Shown here one piece after another: positions 35,546 through 43,464 of a stretch of 64,000 bases of DNA. Numbering within the stretch: the stretch's first letter is position 1; each line of letters opens with the position of its first letter. The stretch comes from Bacteroidales bacterium. Its GTDB lineage: Bacteria > Bacteroidota > Bacteroidia > Bacteroidales > UBA932. Both the position numbers and the translations under genes were made by a program. The notes below the pieces were generated by a model. That model ran no database searches. It saw only the letters and a list, made by a program, of their open reading frames with translations, and was not told the origin of the DNA. The stretch spans positions 1-64,000 of the forward strand of contig JALCSU010000001.1 in assembly GCA_022653735.1 (NCBI GenBank). The letters run 5' to 3'.

Positions 35546-36583
35546 TTATCTTGAAACTCTTCCGGAACCGGAGCCGTGCATTAGTGATTCTACTTCGGCG
35601 ACGGTGACACGGTTATAGTCGCCGAAGATGGTGTGCTTCAGGGCTGATGCGGCGGCGGCGAATTCAAGGGCTTCTTGGGCATCTGAATATGTCAGGAGCC
35701 CATAAATGAGCCCTCCCATGAAGGAGTCTCCTCCGCCTACCCTGTCTACGATGTGGGTAATGTCGTAGCGCTTTGATGAATATAGTTTGGAGCCGTCGAA
35801 AAGGACTCCGCCCCAAGTGTTGTGGCTGGCGTTGATCGAGCCCCGGAGCGTGATGGCGACCTTCTTGCATCGAGGGAACTTTGCCATCAGCTGGCGGCAG
35901 ACACTCTCGAATCTAGCCTGGTCTATTTCGCCTTCGGTTTTCTCTGCATCAAAACCTTCCGGCTTTATGCCGAATTCTTTCTCGGCATCTTCCTCGTTTC
36001 CAAGAATCAGGTCGCAGCCGGAAACCAGTTCTGGCATTACTTCGGAAACTGATTTTCCATATTTCCAAAGCTTCTTGCGATAGTTGAGGTCGCAAGAGAC
36101 TGGAACCCCTAGCCTGCCTGCGGCCTGAATCGCTTCCAGGCAGACATCGGCGGCACCCTGACTGATGGCCGGAGTGATACCTGTCCAATGGAACCAGTCA
36201 GCTCCTTCAAGAATCGCATCCCAGTCAATCATCCCTTTCTCAATTGTGGAAATTGACGAATATGCCCTATCGTAGATGACCTTGCTGCCTCTTGCAACTG
36301 CTCCATTCTCAAGGAAATATATTCCTAGGCGATCACCACCTTTAATGCAGTGGCTGACATTAACACCTAGGCCTCTTAGCTCGCTAAGGCAGGCAGCGGC
36401 GATGTCATTGTCCGGCACTCTGGTGACGAATTCGGCATCGATGCCATAGTTCGCAAGGGAGACGGCCACGTTGGCCTCTCCGCCGCCGAATGTTGCATCC
36501 AGCTGATGCACCTGAGAGAACCTCAAGAAACCAGGCGTTGAGAGCCTGAGCATCACTTCTCCAAACGTAACAACCCTGCTCAT
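35546..36583 (-). CDS. kdgK: 2-keto-3-deoxygluconate kinase, PfkB family
   Basis: The enzyme phosphorylates 2-keto-3-deoxygluconate (KDG) to KDPG with ATP in the cytoplasm, the substrate for the aldolase encoded at 11559-12233. The 345-residue protein shows the PfkB fold: [26 protein letters not shown] (first signature) and [18 protein letters not shown] (second signature with the catalytic Asp). Its start overlaps the kduI stop by 4 bases. PfkB kinases have several sugar substrates; KDG is chosen because kduI, kduD and the KDPG aldolase are in the same locus. Confidence 0.9.
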   Translation of the reverse strand: MSRVVTFGEVMLRLSTPGFLRFSQVHQLDATFGGGEANVAVSLANYGIDAEFVTRVPDNDIAAACLSELRGLGVNVSHCIKGGDRLGIYFLENGAVARGSKVIYDRAYSSISTIEKGMIDWDAILEGADWFHWTGITPAISQGAADVCLEAIQAAGRLGVPVSCDLNYRKKLWKYGKSVSEVMPELVSGCDLILGNEEDAEKEFGIKPEGFDAEKTEGEIDQARFESVCRQLMAKFPRCKKVAITLRGSINASHNTWGGVLFDGSKLYSSKRYDITHIVDRVGGGDSFMGGLIYGLLTYSDAQEALEFAAAASALKHTIFGDYNRVTVAEVESLMHGSGSGRVSR

Positions 36584-37506
36584 CGCATTTCCGTGTATTT
36601 AATCTTATCCATGTCACCGTAGTCGAGGTTCTCGCCAGCCATGCCCCAGATGAACATGTAGTTGCTGGTTCCGGCAGCAGCATGAATGGACCATTCAGGA
36701 GACATGATTGCCTGTTCGTTGGCCATCCAGACCAGCCTTTCCTCTTGCGGCTCGCCCATAAGGTGGCAGACCATATTCCCCTCAGGGACATTGAAATAGA
36801 AATAAGCCTCTATTCTACGGCTGTGCGTATGAGCCGGCATTGTGTTCCAGACGCTGCCAGGCTTCAGCTCAGTGAGCCCCATCTGAAGCTGGCATGGTCC
36901 TTCTTCCAGCACGTTGTTCACGATGAGCTGGTTGATTACCCTGTCATTGCTTTCTTCCATCTTGCCAGCAGGGAATGAATTGGCTTTAAGCGAACCTTTC
37001 CTGCCATCGATGGTTATGAGCTGAGTCTTGTAAGCGACGTGCGCTGTTGCGGAGTTTATGTAGAATTTCGCAGGTTTTGAAGGGTTCACGCTCCTGAAAG
37101 TCACGTTTTTGTGACCTCTGCCAACGTAGAGCGCATCCTTGAAGTGCAGTGTGTAGTCTTTTCCATCCACCGAGACAACGCCTTCGCCACCCACGTTAAT
37201 CACTCCAAGTTCTCTTCTTTCGAGGAAATATTTTGACTTGAGAGGGTCTATGGTTTCGAGGGCCAGAGTCTTGGCGACAGGCATTGCGCCACCGAAGATA
37301 AATCTGTCATACATTGAATATGTCACATTAATCTCATCTGCGACCATGACTTTTTCCATCAGGAAGCTGCTGCGAAGCCTTTCAGTGTCGTAGCCTTTGA
37401 CATCCTGTGGGTTGCAGGCAACCTGCATCTTGTAATTGACTTGCGCGCTGGCCACGACGGCTAATGAAGTGGCAGCTAAAACTGTAAGTATCTTTTTCAT
37501 ATTCAT
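36580..37506 (-). CDS. kduI: 5-dehydro-4-deoxy-D-glucuronate isomerase (KduI) with an N-terminal signal peptide
   Basis: KduI converts 5-keto-4-deoxyuronate (from the unsaturated uronic acid released by GH88/GH105) to 2,5-diketo-3-deoxygluconate. The 308-residue protein covers the full family: [34 protein letters not shown], and the cupin metal site His226, His228, Glu233 and His275 ([19 protein letters not shown]), all intact. Family members are cytoplasmic, about 280 residues long, and start near residue 24 of this protein. Here an extra N-terminus [20 protein letters not shown], ending in A-Q, has the charged, hydrophobic and small-residue parts of a cleavable signal peptide. No Met occurs at the usual start, so export to the periplasm is the plain reading. 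It overlaps kdgK by 4 bases and follows the EIIC permease gene by 19. Confidence 0.9.
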   Translation of the reverse strand: MNMKKILTVLAATSLAVVASAQVNYKMQVACNPQDVKGYDTERLRSSFLMEKVMVADEINVTYSMYDRFIFGGAMPVAKTLALETIDPLKSKYFLERRELGVINVGGEGVVSVDGKDYTLHFKDALYVGRGHKNVTFRSVNPSKPAKFYINSATAHVAYKTQLITIDGRKGSLKANSFPAGKMEESNDRVINQLIVNNVLEEGPCQLQMGLTELKPGSVWNTMPAHTHSRRIEAYFYFNVPEGNMVCHLMGEPQEERLVWMANEQAIMSPEWSIHAAAGTSNYMFIWGMAGENLDYGDMDKIKYTEMR

Positions 37507-37525
37507 AAAATATATTCATTGAATA

Positions 37526-38935
37526 TTATTTATCATCAGAGGCTGCATTGGCCATCAAGGATTCCTTGATTATCTTGCGGCGGTTCACGATTGCCATGAA
37601 AGTGGTGAACGCCACGAGGACAATGCTGCCGATTATCTTGAAGTCGTGCACGCAGTGATAGATTACCCAGGCGAACAGGCTTGATGCAAAATCGAGCGAA
37701 CCGCCTTGGAAACCATCGGGAATCTTCACGGCGGCATCGCCTGTCTTAGCGTAAACGTCCTGAGCAGCCTGTGTGAATGCAGGCGCGAGGTCGGTCACGA
37801 AGTAAAGTCCTATCGACAGGGATACGAGCCCAATGATGAATGTTTTGACCACGTTGCCCTTAGTGATTGGCAGGACGGCAGGAAATACGTAGAATAGGCC
37901 GGCGAGAGAGGCCAGAGGAAGGAATTGGTTGCCAGGAAGTATCACGGAGAGAAACAGGAGCACAGGAATGAGGAGCAAGGATACCACGAGGGTGGTAGGG
38001 TGCCCGATCACAAGCGCTGGGCTCATGCCGATGTTGATCTGTGATGCATTCTTGAACTTGCGAGAAACTAAATCCTTGGTTGCGTCAGCAATAGGCCTGA
38101 GTCCTTCAATGAATAGGGTAGTGATACGTGGAATGAGTTCCATGACAGCTCCCATCTTTATTCCAAGACCAAGAATCTGAGGTATCCCGTCAATTATCTC
38201 CTTCCAAGAACTGTAGGAAAGCATTCCGATTGCGATTCCGACTATCACGCCGAGAAAAAGCGGTTCGCCAAGAAGGCCAAACTTCTTTTTCATTCCTTCT
38301 GCGTCCAAGTCGAGTTTACCCAAGCCGGGAATCTTATCCATTCCCCAGTTCAGGACTTCTGCGAAAGGCACGAAGCTTTGGCAGAACGGCTGAGGAATTG
38401 AGATTCCATCCAAGTCTTTGTAATATGATTGAAGCTTGGCGGTTGTTAAATCCGCGATGACTAGCGTGATCACGAAGCAGACGATAGCGGCCAAGAAGCC
38501 GTACCAGATGCTGTTCGTGGCGAAGAACACTACTGCGCCGATGAAAGCATAATGCCAGTAGTTCCAGAGGTCTATGTTTATTGTTTTAGTAGCTCTGACC
38601 AGAAGCAGTATAATATTAATGCCAAGACAGACTGGAATTATGAATGCTCCCACTGTCGTATTGTATGCCACCGATGCAGCTGCAGGCCAACCCATATCGA
38701 ATATTCCTAATTGCAGGTGATATATTTCCGACATGGATTTGAGCGGGCCTCCGAGGCTGCTAGTGAGGAGGGCGGTCACGACGGAGAGGCCTACAAATCC
38801 GACTCCGACGAGCAGGCCGCTCTTAAGCGCTTTCCCGAACTTTATGCCTATGCAGATGCCAAGAATCGTGAAAATGATAGGCATCATCACAGCTGCGCCG
38901 AGCCCTATTATGTAACTGAAAACTTGTTCCATCAT
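37526..38935 (-). CDS. Orphan PTS EIIC-type permease, galactitol (GatC) family
   Basis: The 469-residue integral membrane protein has about ten hydrophobic segments and the look of the galactitol-type EIIC family: GIKFGKALKSGLLVGVGFVGL near the start, AEVLNWGMDKIPGLGKLDLD in the middle loop, LGEPLFLGVIVGIAIG, and MELIPRITTLFIEGLRPIAD. In the phosphotransferase system EIIC needs EIIA, EIIB, EI and HPr. None is encoded in the window, and Bacteroidota usually lack a complete PTS. It lies between a DUF4861 lipoprotein gene (4-base overlap) and kduI. The best reading is a secondary transporter that brings a uronate breakdown product (KDG, diketo-deoxygluconate or unsaturated uronate) across the inner membrane without phosphorylation. 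Family is fairly sure, substrate inferred. Confidence 0.8.
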   Translation of the reverse strand: MMEQVFSYIIGLGAAVMMPIIFTILGICIGIKFGKALKSGLLVGVGFVGLSVVTALLTSSLGGPLKSMSEIYHLQLGIFDMGWPAAASVAYNTTVGAFIIPVCLGINIILLLVRATKTINIDLWNYWHYAFIGAVVFFATNSIWYGFLAAIVCFVITLVIADLTTAKLQSYYKDLDGISIPQPFCQSFVPFAEVLNWGMDKIPGLGKLDLDAEGMKKKFGLLGEPLFLGVIVGIAIGMLSYSSWKEIIDGIPQILGLGIKMGAVMELIPRITTLFIEGLRPIADATKDLVSRKFKNASQINIGMSPALVIGHPTTLVVSLLLIPVLLFLSVILPGNQFLPLASLAGLFYVFPAVLPITKGNVVKTFIIGLVSLSIGLYFVTDLAPAFTQAAQDVYAKTGDAAVKIPDGFQGGSLDFASSLFAWVIYHCVHDFKIIGSIVLVAFTTFMAIVNRRKIIKESLMANAASDDK

Positions 38936-40113
38936 TTAGATATATTAATATGCAGAGGGCTGTCCAGTTTCTCGGAGAATCCTTGCAGGTACGAGCACCA
39001 TTCATCGAAACTCCCGACTCCGCCTTTGCTCCATCCGCTGCCGAAGTAATATGAATAATCTGTATTCTTTGAATATGCTGCTTTCCCAAGAATATGTCCT
39101 ATTGGCGCTCCCATATTGGCGGAAGCAAGTATTTCATCAATATTCTTGAAAGGAACGAATCCAATTGAGTCTGGGCTTGAGCAGAATACGGCTCCGACAT
39201 AGATTTCTCCGTTCTGTCCGATGTTCCTGTCGCCAAGGTCGGCGTAGGCCATGTATCTATCTCCTGACCGAAATGCATCTGGATTCTCTTTGTGAATGAC
39301 TATCCCGACTGCTACTGTGTCATACTGACTGTCAAGACCTTCGTAGCTCACGACGGCTTTGTTCAGATAAGAGCCAGCATCGAGAGTGATCGTCCTGGTT
39401 TCGACGACTGTCTTGCTATTTATTTCCACAGGACTGAACTTAAGCCTAATGCTGAACCTTAGCGGCCCATTGTCAAGAATCTCGTGGGAAGTCCATGCCC
39501 ATGGATAGACTATTTCTCCGTTTTTGATGAGGGCTGTCGTCCCACATCCGAGGGTAGGACCTACTCCGTAAGAATCCATGCCGTTCCCATGGTCGAGATG
39601 AAAGTTCAGCTTGTTTTTAGCGTAGAGTGCGCTGTCAAAACGAGCCTTCATCACAGGGAATGTTACGCTCTTCGTGAACACGTCGTATCCAAACGCCTTT
39701 TCTCCAGAAGCTTGTAACGCTGGGCCATAAGTGCGGTAACCGGATTTGTCGTTCTCCCATATAAAATCATCTTTCCTATCCGGCCTGTACATTCCGCATG
39801 CAAGCGTGTCGTAAAGCATAGGATCGCCTTTTGCAATTTTGTAGGAGGCAGCTCCATTGGCTGGGACGTTCGCCTGGAAAATAAGAAGGCTGTCATGTGT
39901 AATCTGATAAGGAATTTCTAATCCCTGTTCATTTTTCACGATGAAACGCTTCCCGACAGCATCAGGAATATCCTTGAGATGGATGACCACCATCTCGCCT
40001 CTTCTTTCGGAACCGCTTGAGTCCGATATCCCTACTTTATAGATATCGGAACATCCTGCTGCCAATAAAAGCAGCAATATTCCAAATTTATATTTATTCA
40101 GGAAATTCATCAT
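38932..40113 (-). CDS. DUF4861-like lipoprotein in the uronate operon
   Basis: A 393-residue lipoprotein (LLLLLAAGC, Cys21) with a beta-sandwich-rich body: YGPALQASGEKAFGYDVF, FHLDHGNGMDSYGVGPTLGCG, GWSKGGVGSFDEWCSYLQ. I read it as the DUF4861 family, common in Bacteroidota PULs for uronic-acid polymers. From memory, a related protein from a marine ulvan locus was described as an oligosaccharide dehydratase that creates an unsaturated sugar end for GH105/GH88 removal; that link is unchecked here. It overlaps both neighbours (kduD upstream, EIIC downstream) by 4 bases, so production is tightly tied to uptake and catabolism. Conserved His and Asp residues suggest an enzyme rather than a binding protein. 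Confidence 0.65.
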   Translation of the reverse strand: MMNFLNKYKFGILLLLLAAGCSDIYKVGISDSSGSERRGEMVVIHLKDIPDAVGKRFIVKNEQGLEIPYQITHDSLLIFQANVPANGAASYKIAKGDPMLYDTLACGMYRPDRKDDFIWENDKSGYRTYGPALQASGEKAFGYDVFTKSVTFPVMKARFDSALYAKNKLNFHLDHGNGMDSYGVGPTLGCGTTALIKNGEIVYPWAWTSHEILDNGPLRFSIRLKFSPVEINSKTVVETRTITLDAGSYLNKAVVSYEGLDSQYDTVAVGIVIHKENPDAFRSGDRYMAYADLGDRNIGQNGEIYVGAVFCSSPDSIGFVPFKNIDEILASANMGAPIGHILGKAAYSKNTDYSYYFGSGWSKGGVGSFDEWCSYLQGFSEKLDSPLHINISK

Positions 40114-40904
40114 TTAGGTTGTTTGCCAATATAGGCGAGTATTCCGCCGTCTACATAAAGAATATGCCCGTTCACGAAATTAGAGGCATCTGATGCAAGG
40201 AAAACCGCTGGCCCCTGCAAATCATCTGTCGTGCCCCAGCGTCCCGCAGGTGTCTTTGATACAATGAATGAGTCGAAAGGATGGCGGCTTCCGTCTGGTT
40301 GACGCTTGCGAAGCGGAGCAGTCTGTGGCGTAGCTATGTAGCCGGGGCCGATGCCGTTGCACTGAATATTGTATTCTCCATATTCAGAAGCGATATTCCT
40401 AGTCAGCATCTTAAGCCCTCCCTTTGCTGCCGCGTACGCAGAAACTGTCTCTCGGCCAAGCTCGGACATCATAGAACATATGTTGATGATTTTTCCATGG
40501 CCTTCCTTGATCATGTACGGTATCACAGCCTTCGATACTATGAATGCTGCTGTTAGGTCTATGTCAATGACCTGGCGGAAGTCCTCCACGGACATCTCTG
40601 TCATCGGAATTCTTTTAATGATTCCTGCATTATTGACTAAAATGTCCAGATGTCCTTCTTTAGCTATTATTTCGCTGACATATTCATTGACTTTCTTTTC
40701 GTCAGTCACGTCGCATACACGCCCTTCTGCATCAATGCCTTTGCTCTTGTATTCCGCAAGGGCTTCGGTTATATGTTCTGGATTTCTGCCGTTGAAATAG
40801 ATTTTTGCCCCGGCCTCTGAAAAGGCTGTGGCGATTGCCATCCCAATCCCGTAAGTTGCGCCGGTCACTAGTGCGACCTTGCCTTCAAGTGAAAAATTAA
40901 CCAT
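40110..40904 (-). CDS. kduD: KduD-like short-chain dehydrogenase (2-dehydro-3-deoxy-D-gluconate 5-dehydrogenase)
   Basis: The enzyme reduces 2,5-diketo-3-deoxygluconate to 2-keto-3-deoxygluconate with NAD(P)H in the cytoplasm, the step after KduI. The 264-residue protein has the classical short-chain dehydrogenase pattern: VTGATYGIGMAIA (cofactor loop), NNAGI, a Ser in ICSMMSELG, and YAAAKGG (Tyr-x-x-x-Lys). The C-terminus (GRWGTTDDLQGPAVFLASDAS, YVDGG) is that of KduD/gluconate 5-dehydrogenase enzymes. It has no signal peptide, in contrast to kduI. The gene follows the LacI regulator by 6 bases. Gluconate 5-dehydrogenase is the main alternative; the neighbours favour KduD. Confidence 0.88.
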   Translation of the reverse strand: MVNFSLEGKVALVTGATYGIGMAIATAFSEAGAKIYFNGRNPEHITEALAEYKSKGIDAEGRVCDVTDEKKVNEYVSEIIAKEGHLDILVNNAGIIKRIPMTEMSVEDFRQVIDIDLTAAFIVSKAVIPYMIKEGHGKIINICSMMSELGRETVSAYAAAKGGLKMLTRNIASEYGEYNIQCNGIGPGYIATPQTAPLRKRQPDGSRHPFDSFIVSKTPAGRWGTTDDLQGPAVFLASDASNFVNGHILYVDGGILAYIGKQPK

Positions 40905-40910
40905 AAATTC

Positions 40911-41921
40911 CTATTTTGATTCTTTATGTCGGTTCGACGACTCTCTTTTCATGAGTTCCATCTCAATCGTTATCATGCTGTCAGGGTTGCTGCCGTCATC
41001 GTTCAGAAATGCTTGCGCCGCTGCCTTGCCCATCTGGTATGGTTTCAATGAAATAGAACTCATGCTCGGGGTCATCAGTTCGGTGAAATTCTCGTTTGCG
41101 GTTCCCACTATGCCGAAATCGTCAGGTATCTTCAGTCCTTTTTCCTTTGCGGCCTGCATGGCTCCCAGAGCGGAAAAATCTCCTGCGCTGTACATTGCGT
41201 CGCAGCCCAAATCCAGAGCCTCCTTTGCCCTTGCGTATCCCGTCTCCCGGATGATGGTGTCTTTGAATATCAGTCTTTCATCCACTTCCATCCCGGCATC
41301 CAGCAGGGCTCTTTTGTAGCCTTCGAGCCTTTCGCGGTATTGCGCGCTGGTCATGTAGCCGGCGAGCGTGCCAATTCTGGTGTAGCCGTTGTCAATGAGA
41401 TGCTTGGTGGCCGTATAGGCTCCGTGATAATTGTCGTTGACGACTTTCACGTCTGGAATGTTGTAAAAGACCCTGTCGAATTGTACCAGCCTTACGTTCG
41501 AGTTCAGGGCTTTGCTCAGATGGCTCGTGTCGGATGTCTCTATGGAATGGGAGATGAGTATGCCTGCTACCTGGTTCCAGAGCAGGGTGTCTATGGCGTA
41601 AACTTCTTTTTCATATCTTTCCTCCGTCTGGCAGATCAGCACATTGTAGCCTGCATCGTTCAGGACCGACTCCGCTCCGCTGATCACATTGCTGAAAAAT
41701 TGCCTGTTGATCCTGGGAACGATTATGCCCACAGTCTGGGCGACGCCTTTCCTGAGATTCGAAGCCATAACATTGCGCACGTATCCCATGTCCTTTGCCT
41801 TGGCCTCTACCGCTTCCTTGGTCTCTTGCTTTACAAGCGAGCTTCCGTTCAGGGCTCTGGAGACGGTGGACGGCGTCAGGTTCAGTTCTTTAGCGATATC
41901 CGTGATGGTAGCCTTGCGCAT
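40911..41921 (-). CDS. LacI-family transcriptional regulator
   Basis: A 336-residue regulator with an N-terminal helix-turn-helix (TITDIAKELNLTPSTVSRAL, residues 4-23) and hinge, followed by a periplasmic-binding-protein-like sensor domain (GIIVPRINRQFFSNVISGAE, CQTEERYEKE, YSAGDFSALGAMQAAKEKG). LacI-type repressors bind palindromes with a central CG and release them on binding a sugar or catabolite. It is the second gene of the uronate operon, between the GH88 gene (4 bases) and kduD (6 bases). Three CG-centred palindromes lie upstream of the operon at 43194-43339, so autoregulation is likely. The inducer is probably a pathway intermediate such as KDG or diketo-deoxygluconate; that is inference. 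Confidence 0.9.
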   Translation of the reverse strand: MRKATITDIAKELNLTPSTVSRALNGSSLVKQETKEAVEAKAKDMGYVRNVMASNLRKGVAQTVGIIVPRINRQFFSNVISGAESVLNDAGYNVLICQTEERYEKEVYAIDTLLWNQVAGILISHSIETSDTSHLSKALNSNVRLVQFDRVFYNIPDVKVVNDNYHGAYTATKHLIDNGYTRIGTLAGYMTSAQYRERLEGYKRALLDAGMEVDERLIFKDTIIRETGYARAKEALDLGCDAMYSAGDFSALGAMQAAKEKGLKIPDDFGIVGTANENFTELMTPSMSSISLKPYQMGKAAAQAFLNDDGSNPDSMITIEMELMKRESSNRHKESK

Positions 41922-41925
41922 TAGA

Positions 41926-43110
41926 TTATTTCTTTAAATCCCTTTTGCGAATAAGCGCTTCGAGGAAATAGTAATCGGCATAGTTGAGAGGCACGTCCAC
42001 GCCGGCATTTGCAGGGAAGCTGGTCACTGAATGCATCAGGATGAAGCCACCGTTCGTGCCATGTTCTGCCCGGTAAGCAGGGGAAGAAAGCGATTCAATT
42101 ATTTTGTCAGCCTTCTTGAGATAATCTTCCTTCCCTGTTATGGAATATAAATCGTAAAGAGCAGATGCCATTATGGAAGCTGAAGACGCATCCCTAGGCG
42201 TGTTAGGAATGTCCGGGCAATCATAATCCCAATAAGGAACCAGATCTTCCGGCATATTCTTATTCGTGAATATGAAATTTTCGATTTTCTCTGCCTGGTC
42301 CAGGAATTTCTGAATATGAGTGTGTCTGTAGGCTGCAGTATAGCCGTACAGGCCCCATGCTTGCCCGCGTGCCCATGCGGATTCGTCTGAATATCCTTGC
42401 GCAGTGTATTTCCCTCTCACAGCGCCTGTCTCGGGATCGTAATCAACCACGTGCCACGTGCTGTAGTCATTGCGGAAATGATTCTTCATTGTTGTTTCCG
42501 CATGCTCGACGGCTATTTTGTAATATGTGGAATCGCCCGAAAGTTCTGTGGCATTGAAGAGCAGTTCGAGATTCATCATGTTATCAATTATGACAGGACA
42601 TACCCAGTCTTTCTTCGGATTGGCGTTCCATGACTGGATGATTTTTGCATTTGGCTTGTACCTGGTAATCAAAGATTTGGCGGTGTTGATGATTACAGGA
42701 ACATATTCTTTCCTGTTTTTGTATTTCAAGCCCAGCCCGTAACTGTCATTTATCATGAAACCGACATCGTGGTTGCCGGTGTAAAATTGCACGGGTGCCA
42801 AGACTTCTGTGAACTTCGTTGCTTCGTCTGCCCATTTTTCGTCTTTAGTGAGGTCGTACATGTACCAGAATTCTCCTGCGGGGAAGCCGCTCACCCAATC
42901 ATAGATAGAAACGAAATCCACTTTCCCATTCTGATATTTCTGAGGAATTCTTAAAGTGTCATCTTTCTGCGACTCCTCGCAGAGAGCACTCAGCTGGACT
43001 TCGGCATTCTGAATGTTTTCGCCGATGATGTCTTTTTTACCGGTATTGGCACATGCTGCTATCATCGTGACGGCAGCCATAAGAGAAATGGTTTTTCGTA
43101 AATTGTTCAT
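41926..43110 (-). CDS. GH88 unsaturated glucuronyl hydrolase, lipoprotein
   Basis: The enzyme hydrates and releases the 4,5-unsaturated glucuronic acid from the non-reducing end of lyase products, giving 5-keto-4-deoxyuronate for KduI. The 394-residue mature frame starts with a lipoprotein signal (MAAVTMIAAC), so it sits on the periplasmic or surface side. Two catalytic Asp sites of GH88 are visible (TGNHDVGFMINDSYG; CPVIIDNMMNLELL), along with WARGQAWGLYGYTAAYRH and the C-terminal DVPLNYADYYFLEAL. I chose the ATG at 43110 because the longer frame (to 43233) would include the predicted promoter at 43162-43192, and the extra residues are not family-like. It is the first gene of the uronate operon. 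Confidence 0.93.
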   Translation of the reverse strand: MNNLRKTISLMAAVTMIAACANTGKKDIIGENIQNAEVQLSALCEESQKDDTLRIPQKYQNGKVDFVSIYDWVSGFPAGEFWYMYDLTKDEKWADEATKFTEVLAPVQFYTGNHDVGFMINDSYGLGLKYKNRKEYVPVIINTAKSLITRYKPNAKIIQSWNANPKKDWVCPVIIDNMMNLELLFNATELSGDSTYYKIAVEHAETTMKNHFRNDYSTWHVVDYDPETGAVRGKYTAQGYSDESAWARGQAWGLYGYTAAYRHTHIQKFLDQAEKIENFIFTNKNMPEDLVPYWDYDCPDIPNTPRDASSASIMASALYDLYSITGKEDYLKKADKIIESLSSPAYRAEHGTNGGFILMHSVTSFPANAGVDVPLNYADYYFLEALIRKRDLKK

Positions 43111-43161
43111 AATGTGGTTAGTTATAACTAGCCAAGAGACTCCTAGCCTGCTTGCCTGTGA

Positions 43162-43192
43162 CAAATTTAGAAATAGTTTTTCAAAATTCAAT
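43162..43192 (-). promoter_or_regulatory. Promoter of the uronate operon
   Basis: On the minus strand ATTG (43192-43189), a 19-nt spacer and TAAATTTG (43169-43162) match the Bacteroidota promoter pattern. Initiation near 43155 leaves a leader of about 45 nt before the GH88 start at 43110. Confidence 0.75.
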
Positions 43193-43193
43193 G

Positions 43194-43203
43194 CAAACGT
43201 TTG
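43194..43203. promoter_or_regulatory. LacI-type operator candidate 1
   Basis: CAAACGTTTG is a perfect 10-bp palindrome centred on CG, the hallmark of LacI-family sites. It ends one base from the -33 element of the operon promoter, where a bound regulator would affect polymerase directly. The LacI gene is the second gene of that operon. Confidence 0.65.
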
Positions 43204-43250
43204 AAATTTTTTCATGAAATACTGTTCTTGCATTTTGTAAGCTCTTTCAT

Positions 43251-43260
43251 AAAACGTTTT
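43251..43260. promoter_or_regulatory. LacI-type operator candidate 2
   Basis: AAAACGTTTT is a perfect palindrome with the same ACGT core as the first site, 57 bases away centre to centre (about 5.4 helical turns). Confidence 0.5.
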
Positions 43261-43325
43261 CTTGTCGTTATTTTGTCGCTTGCGCAGATTGAAAAATTCG
43301 AGCTAATGGCTTTGAGAATGGATAT

Positions 43326-43339
43326 TTCAATCGTTTGAA
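43326..43339. promoter_or_regulatory. LacI-type operator candidate 3
   Basis: TTCAATCGTTTGAA is a 14-base imperfect palindrome around CG (6 of 7 pairs). It lies 134 bases from the first site and about 90 bases before the sigma promoter box, so it could allow looping or cross-talk. Confidence 0.45.
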
Positions 43340-43427
43340 TAAGTAAATGTCATTTGAGCAGACTTCTTGTTTTGAAATTGTTATTATTTCTTAACATTTA
43401 GCCCTGCCGTTTGTCCTAGGTATTTAA

Positions 43428-43435
43428 TATCTTTG
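43428..43435 (+). promoter_or_regulatory. Putative -7 box of the second sigma factor gene
   Basis: TATCTTTG matches TAnnTTTG. A TTTG at 43410-43413 is too close (14 nt) for a standard -33 element. Initiation near 43440 would put the first ATG (43438) outside the transcript and supports the ATG at 43465. Confidence 0.5.
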
Positions 43436-43464
43436 CAATGCCCATGGTTATTAACGGTAAGTGC

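Larger units (their letters stand above)
43111..43464. other. Divergent control region between the uronate PUL and the sigma/FecR PUL
   Basis: These 354 bases separate the GH88 gene (minus) and an ECF sigma gene (plus). They contain a full minus-strand promoter, three CG-centred palindromes of LacI type, and a plus-strand TAnnTTTG box, listed separately. The rest is AT-rich with no further ORF. Confidence 0.7.

Noticed and set aside
9190..43110. Apparent high frequency of GAATAT/ATATTC as a genome-wide signal
   Set aside because: I could not count it against expectation by eye, and Glu-Tyr and Ile-Phe codon pairs could explain it.
43111..43233. Extension of the GH88 protein to an upstream start at 43233
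   Set aside because: The extension overlaps the promoter and first operator and is not family-like; the lipoprotein signal begins at 43110.
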